Shown one piece after another: positions 56,886-64,000 of a stretch of 64,000 nucleotides of DNA; the stretch's first letter is position 1; each line of letters begins with the position of its first letter. Origin of the DNA: Acorus gramineus. Lineage: Eukaryota > Streptophyta > Magnoliopsida > Acorales > Acoraceae. The notes under the pieces were generated by a model that saw only the letters and a list, made by a program, of their open reading frames with translations, ran no database searches and was not told where the DNA came from. Made by a program: the position numbers and the translations under genes. The stretch lies in NCBI GenBank assembly GCA_030737835.1, contig CM060849.1, positions 12,171,716-12,235,715 of the forward strand. The letters are read 5' to 3'.

Positions 56886-57366
56886 CTCTATTAAAAAAAA
56901 TATATGTATCTGTATCCAATCTAAACATTCAAATTTAGGTAATAATCCAAAATATCCAAATCAGTTAAAAGGATACAAATTCATTTCAAATATTTGATTT
57001 TCCGAATCCGAATCCGATATCTGAAGTCAGTAAATCAATAAAAATCCAACAAATTTTCATTTCAAAATTCAAATCAAAGACTTAACATTATAAATTCAAA
57101 AACATAAATCCTAATATACAAGTATCCAACAGAGATATTCTACCAAATACAAGTGTTTTCAACATATGTCGTAGTTTTTAAATTTTCTACCAAATATCAA
57201 AATTTTCAACAAATTAACACTCCGGATAACAAAACTTTCAACAAAAAGACAAAAAAAAAAAAGGATTGTCTCCTTTGACATGGTCTTCATCATGATCAAA
57301 TCCACCTTCTAAAGCTCTAAAATTTAACATAAAAGTCGTTCTGCATAAAAATAAAAAAAAAACAAA

Positions 57367-57890
57367 GAAAAAAACTCATATAATCCCATGTAAACTGTGT
57401 GAAATCCATGTAATATCATACCTTTCTTGAAATTCATATAATCTCCTAAAAACACCTATATAAAACCTATATAAATTAGAATAACCTTTTGAGTTAAATT
57501 TTTTTTGACAAATGATGAATATTCCGATTGGTTAACCCTGACTGAAAACATAGTATACCAAAAACCTCTTACATTGTGATAAAGATGCAGAAAATGTTCT
57601 GTAAATGATGATTCGACCCTTCCGGATAGGATTTTATAATCTATCTGGATGGATAAAATCAGTATTTTTAACAAATTATAGGGGGTTTTGTTATATTTTG
57701 TTTTCAGTCAGGGTTAACAAAACAGAATATTCACATAATATTCATTATCTATCAACAAAAATTTAACTAGAAGGGCTATTTGGATTTACATAGGTGTTTT
57801 CAGGGGGTTATATGGATTTTAGGAAAAGTCAGGGGGTTATATAGATTTTATGTAGTTTGCATGGGATTACTTGAATTTTTTCTAAAAATA
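57367..57890. repeat. Long-TIR foldback element, family of 2367-2873
   Basis: The arms of about 150 bases include CTCATATAATCCCATGTAAA on the left and, inverted, TCAAGTAATCCCATGCAAAC on the right. The centre near 57630 is palindromic (AAATGATGATTCGACC). Internal phrases (TCAGTCAGGGTTAACAAAA) match the copy at 2367. It is noncoding. Confidence 0.75.
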
Positions 57891-58066
57891 AATGACAAAA
57901 TAATAATATATATGTTATCTAAAATAAAATATATTATAACAAAATGATATAAATTTACATTAATAAAAATGATAGAAATGTAAACTTTTACCTATGGATC
58001 ATGAAAAAGATAAAAAACTTGATGACATGCCTTTATCAATTAACTAGTGAAGGATTCGATACTGAG

Positions 58067-58079
58067 CAATAATAATAAA

Positions 58080-58151
<72 letters not shown>

Positions 58152-58152
58152 A
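58067..58152. repeat. (TTA)n microsatellite with palindromic start
   Basis: AATAATAAT units turn into ATTATTATT units at about 58090, then about 18 TTA units follow. Confidence 0.97.
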
Positions 58153-59340
58153 TATTAAGGAAGACTATACAAATGTTGATGTAGATTACTTTGACAATAC
58201 AAATGTCATTCAAGTAAAGTGATTGAAAGAAGAAAGAATACTCATATCAAGGAAAACGAAGAATTAAAAGTAGTTTAGAGAAAGCTTTTTCAAAGAATAA
58301 GAACGCATCCAATCCGCAATCACTAAAGGTAGAAATATTTACTGAGTATTAATAATTATCATCAAAGGTAAAAGCCTATATAATTTTTCTTAATTCAATT
58401 TATTTCATCTTATTTAATTACAATAACATTAGTGGCTTCAAATGGTACAGAGTACTAATATTACCATTCTGGTTAAGTCTCTATCTTCCACTAATATCAC
58501 AGGCCTTTCAAGTGATATAAATTTACATTTCATGTTGACTTAAATTTTATATCAATCAGTTTGTCTACTTAAATTAATGTTTACTTATATAGCTTGTATA
58601 GGGTGTATGAATACCACCCACATGTTTTATTTGGGTAGCAGTGACCAATGTTCACCATTGATATATCATGCATATATACCTGTGAGTTTTTTTTTAAAAA
58701 ATCATGTAGATTTATCATTTATTCATAGATATCATGTTGGTGATTGAAAATATTAATTGGTACAACCATAGAGAAGTACATATCTAATTCACCTACATGA
58801 GTATCTTACGGAGAACCGCAATGTACCATCTTCCATTCTATACCAAAAATGAAAAAAATGCCATCTTCTAGTTATTACTTCAACAAAACTCATTACCTCA
58901 ATTGCTCAACATATCAACTTCTGATATCAAGACTTAGGACGACTATTGAAGATGCTTGACAAATGATCCTAAAGAGCATTTGTGATATTCAAGCTAATAT
59001 CAATTTATTTAATTTTCCTAAAGCAGTTAAATAAATATCAAAAATATTATATCCAATTTCATTCATAGTAAATAAATTAAAAATCATACGACGTATATAC
59101 ATGTCCTTTGATACATATTTCATAGTAAGAAGTATATACTCTAAAAATCAACATAGGAATGTTTTTTTTTTCCAAAAAATAAAAAGAGTTCCTAAACACA
59201 TGGGAGTCCACTGGACCCTAAAAAAGGAAGATCTTTAAAGGCAAATAAATCATAAGCCGTTTGATGTAACTGAGCCACGGAACCAGAAGAGGAAGGAAAG
59301 TGGGTGCACAAATAAAGCCATCCGTTTGCATCCCCAAAAC
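58153..59340. other. Intergenic, no gene seen
   Basis: AT-rich sequence. No ORF, repeat boundary or RNA gene was recognised. Confidence 0.45.
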
Positions 59341-59349
59341 AAAATTAAT

Positions 59350-59492
59350 TAGGCAAAAGTAGGCATCTGCAACGGGTCTGGCCGGGCCGGGCTAGCCCGG
59401 CCCGTGGCCAAATAACTAGGCCTTGCCCACGGCCTGGGCCTTCCGGGCCGGGCTCGGGTTTCAGGCCCACGAGCGGGCTTGCAGGCCCAGAT
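59350..59492. repeat. GGGCCGGGC-rich repeat, hAT-end-like
   Basis: GGTCTGGCCGGGCCGGGCTA, then CCGGGCCGGGCTCGGG and GCGGGCTTGCAGGCCC, stand out in an AT-rich region. GGGCCGGGC clusters are typical of terminal regions of some plant hAT elements. A second end was not identified, so this is probably a fragment. The arginine/proline ORF on the minus strand is an artefact. Confidence 0.5.
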
Positions 59493-59629
59493 TTTAAACA
59501 ATTTTATTTTTTTATTTTTTATGTTTTTTAATCTTAAACTGTGCATTTATATATTAACGTTAAAATAACATAAAAAATGAAAATATAATATCACCTTCAT
59601 GTTTTAATTTGTTTTGTTTTCTCTGTGTA

Positions 59630-59685
59630 TAAACCTGGCTTTCTCTTCTCCTGAGCCTATCTTGATCCGGGCAACTGTAAGAGTT

Positions 59686-59718
<33 letters not shown>

Positions 59719-59882
59719 TTATGTATAGCTAAATATACATGTGGAGTCTTAACAAATAATTCGTGATTGGGGTAACAGTAGAAACGGATCTTCAAGCAGG
59801 AGCTAACCATAAATATGAGGTATGTACATGCATGTCATGTAAAGAAACTCATCAACTTGCACAGCTTTTATTGAAAAAATAT
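59630..59882 (+). pseudogene. Inverted NRAMP exon 2-3 fragment
   Basis: On the plus strand, the end of exon 2 (CCTATCTTGATCCGGGCAAC, coding YLDPGN) is followed by intron 2, which carries an expanded (AT)n. Then come the complete 41-base exon 3 (TAGAAACGGATC and on) with its splice sites, and intron 3 up to TTATTGAAAAAATAT. It matches copy A (36166-36420) closely, but the orientation is opposite to exons 7-13 of copy B. At about 59882 it joins sequence homologous to the 3' flank of copy A (31497). The exon 2 part has changes, including an in-frame TGA before YLDPGN. It cannot be spliced into copy B. Confidence 0.9.
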
Positions 59883-60104
59883 AGCAAATTGAAAGAAGTT
59901 GTTTAGTGCACCTGCACAGAGCACAACACTTTATTCTATTCTACTGGTTTCTTCTATACATGTTGTTATCTGATACAAGATAAAAAAGATGGCATCTATT
60001 CCAAAGAACAAATTCCTCTTTTGTGTTGAAACATCAATCGCTAAGATACTATATGCTTACATGATTATTTCTATTTAAACACTCCCTTTAGTTCTTTGAT
60101 ATAT

Positions 60105-63100
60105 TTATTGAGGGAGTGGTATGTCTGCAAGATCTTCTCTGTATGGAACGTGATCAATGGTTGGCTCTTCGGCCCCCTTTTCCATTTCAATCTGGTTCGA
60201 CTCCACCGACATGTCTACGAACGTCACGGTTCTGTCCTTGCGGAACATGAGATAAATCACAGAAATGATATATATGGCCATGATAGGGAACACAATTATT
60301 CCCACAAATACATTGCCCACCACTGGCAAGCTATTATGGATTAACCAATCGACGAAGCCTGTGCTCAAATAGTATATGTTGATACCGATTATACATAAAC
60401 CGAGGATCCACGAAATGATGATAATCTGCATCGAAAATGGGCATAAGAATACTAATAAGATTTAACTCAACAGCTTGGAGAGATAGTTTAGTTTTAATTT
60501 GATACCTGTAACTTTTGTATGTGGCCTTATATTAATTTAAAGAAGGCTAACTACAACAATGGTTTGTCATTAATTTATCCTGATAAAATAGAACATCATT
60601 TGACCAATACAAACAAACTTTCATTCCGAGGTAACAAAAGAATACTCACATAGAAGGAGTTCTTGTGTGGTCCCATCTTGGTACGACTGCTACTGAACTT
60701 GAGAAGTGGAATTAGAGCAAATGGAAGCTCAAAAGACAAAATCATCTGCACAAAAATATTAATTATATTATATAATAATTGTTAATAGTTGACAACAATA
60801 TTTACAACCATCAGGATATGTTGGCACATTGAAAAATGATCTCTAGCCTCGTGTGTATCCCTTGCTAGTTTTCTTCTTTTTTTAAACTAATATGCACTCA
60901 TACATTGAATTACCTACTGTTATAGGAATTAAAGTGTACACTGACATATATTAATATATTTTTTCTTTAAAAAATTTTAAAAAAAATTATAGTCTTATAC
61001 TCTGCAATAGAGCCCATACACTACGCTATTGTAATGTATGAAACTGCAGACAGCGTTGCAAAAAGGATTAAAAGTGTATATGAACGCTCGCCATCATATG
61101 ATTTGAATTGATTATATTATTTCATATTCAATTGGAAAGAGTAAACATGAATCGGAAACATTGCATTACCGATGCAATTACAATAAGGCGCCCCGATCCT
61201 GCAGATCCACCAATAATGGAAACAATGAGGCTTGGAACAATCGCGATACACCTAGTCATTAAATTCCTCAACCATGTCTTCATTCTCAGATCCAAGAATC
61301 CCTATTCAATGAGTTCAAAACTACATTAGAACACACCATCAATAGAACAACAATTCGATTGAAAAATGAAAATACCATCGTCTTGTCTAGCATACCTGCA
61401 TGACATATTGTCCCGCATATGTTCCAGTGATCGTAGAGCTCTGTCCAGAAGCTAGCAATGCAATTCCATACACGATCCTACTTGATCCACCAAGCACATT
61501 CTGGAGTAGTAAAATAAATCCACAATTGAGAAACATAGGACTAATGAAGTAAATTAAAAAATGGATCAAAAAAAAAAAAAAAACAGAGAGGAAAATTGAC
61601 CCTGAGGAGAAAGGAAGCTGAATCGAGAGTGAGATCGCTACATCTTTCAGTATCATCTGCGGAGAGGTTGGTCTGAGAGCATACAGTCCCCGAGACAGAG
61701 ACAACCGCGATGTTAATGAGCAATGCCACGAACAACGCAAATCCGCTCTCCAAGAGGAAGTACTTGCACGCACTCTGCGACACACATGGAATTAAGCAAA
61801 AGCCTATACACATACATTCATATCGTGATCTTTCTTTCATATGATACTTACATTGATTCCTTTTACAGATGGAGTAGTCTTTCTAGAAAGAACTAGTGCT
61901 GAATGCAAGAACAGGTTATGCCTGTAACAAATAAGCAAAATCATTTTAAGCCTGTTAAAAAATTTATGATATGGTGGCGGCTTGGGATGAATCTTTTGAA
62001 TTATATAATTATGTACTTAACGGCATGATAAGGGCGCCCAAGAGAGCGATGGCATCCCCGGTGGCTCCCTGGCCTTTGAGTTTCGGAATAAAAAGACCAC
62101 GTATGACCTGTGATGTGGGCGGCTTCACGTAGCTTAGTTCAGCAAAGTAACAGCCAGCCATTATGAAGACAAGCACCGCTATGAGGAGTTCGAGCTTCCG
62201 AACCTGTAATAATAATTGATCAAGGTACCCTTAGCATCCTTTAGTTGTATATTTATTAGACACAGTTTTTTGTGATAACTCTAATTAAGCCATTCCTAGC
62301 ATAAAGTTCAGTCTCAAACTAATTTTTAAAAACATTTTTTTGTACAATCCTCTGTCAAGCAGTTTAGTTTTTTTTTTTTTTTTTTTGTAAATGATATGAA
62401 ATTAAAAAACTTAAAAACATTGTTCGAAAGTATTTCTTCAAAAATTGATTTACAAAAGTGGAATTAAGATTTAATAATGAGTGGGCGAAGGGAATAACTA
62501 TTTTGTAATAAATTGATTTTTTTAATTTATTTGCACAAATTAAATTGAATGCATTGTGTGCGTATATTATCCCCCCTATGGCTAGAGAAATAAACCCAGA
62601 ATAAGAAAGAATACAGGAGAATAGTAAAAAAAAAACTGTTTATTTTGATAGAATAAACCCTGATAGTTATGTCTGGATAAGCTAGGATAAGGCCTGATAA
62701 CTATTCTAAGGAAATTGTGGAATTGTTTATCAAGGCTTATCTATACCAATGGATAAAAATACCCTTCTCTGTCATTTTAAAAAATTTATCTCACCTAACA
62801 GACTTACACAGATTCCAAAAACTGTCACATCTATCAAATCAATCATATATCTCTCACACTATTCCCAGAGGGTATAATTGTCATTTAAAAAATTTATCTC
62901 ACCTAACAGACTCACACAGATTCCAAAAACTGTCACATCTATCAAATCAATCATATATCTCTCACACTATTCCCAGAGGGTATAATTGTCATTTAAAAAA
63001 TCATAAACTCTTATTCATCCATTATCAACCATTTATCATCACTTTATCCAAGGTGAACCAAACAACAAAAAAGTCATTTTTACGTTTTCCAATGAGAATA

Positions 63101-64000
63101 ACAAAAAAAACAACAAAACAAAAAGTTACTTATTCAGCCTGGATTGTTATCTATTCCAGTATAACTATCAAAAACGAATAATCTTAGTCACACCCTATAC
63201 GAGATGATAAATGTAACATGATGTTTTTAATTATTCGATAAAAAAAAAAAAATTGTACAAGAATCTAGCCTCGAAATGAGGTCCAAATTAAACCTATTAA
63301 AAAAAGGGTTTTTTTCGCCTACTTAAAAGTATCTCCTGTGCATCAGTTTTTATTTCGCTGTGGTATTCGATGAGCAATAATAGTTACTATTACTTAAATA
63401 TGAATATCGGATATTGGATTACTCGCACGTCGACTTATTTCATTAATTGGGAAACTGACTTTTGAAAGAAAAAAATTTAGTGACTATATATGTTTTTTTT
63501 TATTATTATTGATAAACTTCTATTTATTATAATTTTTGTGTTGTAGTAAATTCTATGCAAAAAATTTAAAATATTATTAAATTCACAATTCCATGCCTTG
63601 TTTTTTTGGTAGCAATCTTCCATGTCCTATTTGATCTAGAGTCCACTATGGCAGCTTGGAAATAATGAGCTCATCATTATTAAAAAAAAAACTGTCAAAC
63701 ATCCAAACTCACGTGGGCAAGGAGATAAACAAAGACTGGGTATTTTTGGGAAAATAACATTTTCAAGCATCACAAGTCTGAACCAAAAGTATTAAAATTG
63801 GACGGCTAGAAATGTTTGAAACCTAAAAACATGAAATCTGGTCAGAGGTTTGGACGGTCAGGGATACCTCGCGAGATAAAAGAAACGTGGACCCCAGGTG
63901 GCATTGCCTCCGGGACCAGTTTTTTTTTCTTTTGAAAAAAAAACAACAGTGCGGCACACAGAAGACAAAGACCTAATTTTTTTTAATAAAAACAATTAAT
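60105..64000 (-). CDS. NRAMP metal-ion transporter, copy B, 5' end beyond the window
   Basis: Exons 7-13 are present and open (minus): 62203-62022, 61921-61852, 61774-61601, 61500-61396, 61301-61170, 60745-60650, 60425-60105. Every length equals that in copy A (182, 70, 174, 105, 132, 96 and 321 bases), and splice sites are kept; the exon 7 donor is GTTAAGT instead of GTGAGT. Protein changes are few and mild, for example GELSYV to AELSYV in exon 7. MPH and [13 protein letters not shown] are intact. Intron 6 runs from 62204 off the right edge. Its end (63790-64000) still matches intron 6 of copy A (35280-35490), so exons 1-6 are expected further right. Whether the gene is complete cannot be seen. 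This is a tandem paralogue in the same orientation as copy A. Confidence 0.88.
62570..63200. mobile_element. MITE-like element in NRAMP B intron 6, with internal 108-bp duplication
   Basis: Same family as 38511-39020. It starts CCCCCCTATGGCTAGAG and ends near CACCCTATACGAG. A 108-base block beginning AATTTATCTCACCTAACAGA occurs at 62783 and again at 62891, while the other element has it once. The 36-residue repeat in the ORF across it follows from 108 being a multiple of three and does not imply a gene. Confidence 0.75.

Noticed and set aside
58067..58152. CRISPR-like or tandem array
   Set aside because: Simple trinucleotide repeat without spacers; the genome is a plant nuclear genome.
60096..60344. 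Plus-strand ORF over the last NRAMP exon, and its twin at 31732
   Set aside because: Antisense shadow of the conserved exon 13 on the minus strand.
62717..63181. 154-residue ORF with a perfect 36-residue repeat
   Set aside because: It lies within a MITE-like element in an NRAMP intron; the repeat comes from a 108-bp DNA duplication, and the sister element has a different open frame.

Overview
The window is nuclear DNA of a flowering plant. The evidence is AT-rich intergenic sequence, GT/AG introns, a CYP76-type P450, a coiled-coil NLR immune receptor, a 13-exon NRAMP metal transporter and many plant transposon families (Harbinger, Tourist-like MITEs, copia, gypsy-type LTRs, a SINE, long-TIR elements). 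The species cannot be fixed from sequence alone. Five host genes look intact or intact as far as visible: the P450 (12129-13704, minus), the NLR (23807-27922, plus), a small DUF688-like gene (29533-29982, minus), NRAMP copy A (31729-36710, minus) and a second NRAMP copy that runs off the right edge (60105 to beyond 64000, minus).

Region 1-15300 is a tandem duplication of a P450 locus. The left copy (about 1195-5060) is a pseudogene that lost exon 1 and parts of exon 2. The right copy (12129 to about 15260) is intact. Between them sits a 6.86 kb PIF/Harbinger transposon (5273-12128) with TTA target duplications. It carries three genes in one orientation: a Myb/SANT-like protein, a DDE transposase with its catalytic triad, and a GRF-zinc-finger protein with a C-terminal membrane helix. 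The right target duplication is also the stop codon of the intact P450. The transposase 5' end holds a 47-bp inverted templated insertion that shifts the frame and supplies a new ATG inside a perfect 33-bp hairpin. This three-gene transposon is the most interesting system in the window.

Region 15300-23600 is a nest of transposon remains: a long-TIR element with a GC-rich, possibly captured exon, an orphan NLR 3' end, solo gypsy-type LTRs (one with a clear 5-bp target duplication) and a Tourist-like MITE. The NLR follows, then quiet sequence, then the DUF688-like gene and NRAMP copy A.

Region 37000-59500 has no intact gene that I can support. It is AT-rich and built from inverted-repeat elements, a tRNA-type SINE with 12-bp target duplications, a long-TIR element holding a GC-rich ARM/U-box-like fragment, and a roughly 4.3 kb TIR-bounded element holding a FAR1-type DNA-binding domain with one in-frame stop.

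Region 59600-64000 is the second NRAMP copy. Exons 7-13 are intact on the minus strand. A fragment of exons 2-3 lies inverted just beyond the 3' end, joined to the duplicated 3' flank. All exon joins were worked out by hand from reading frame and splice sites and have no transcript support.
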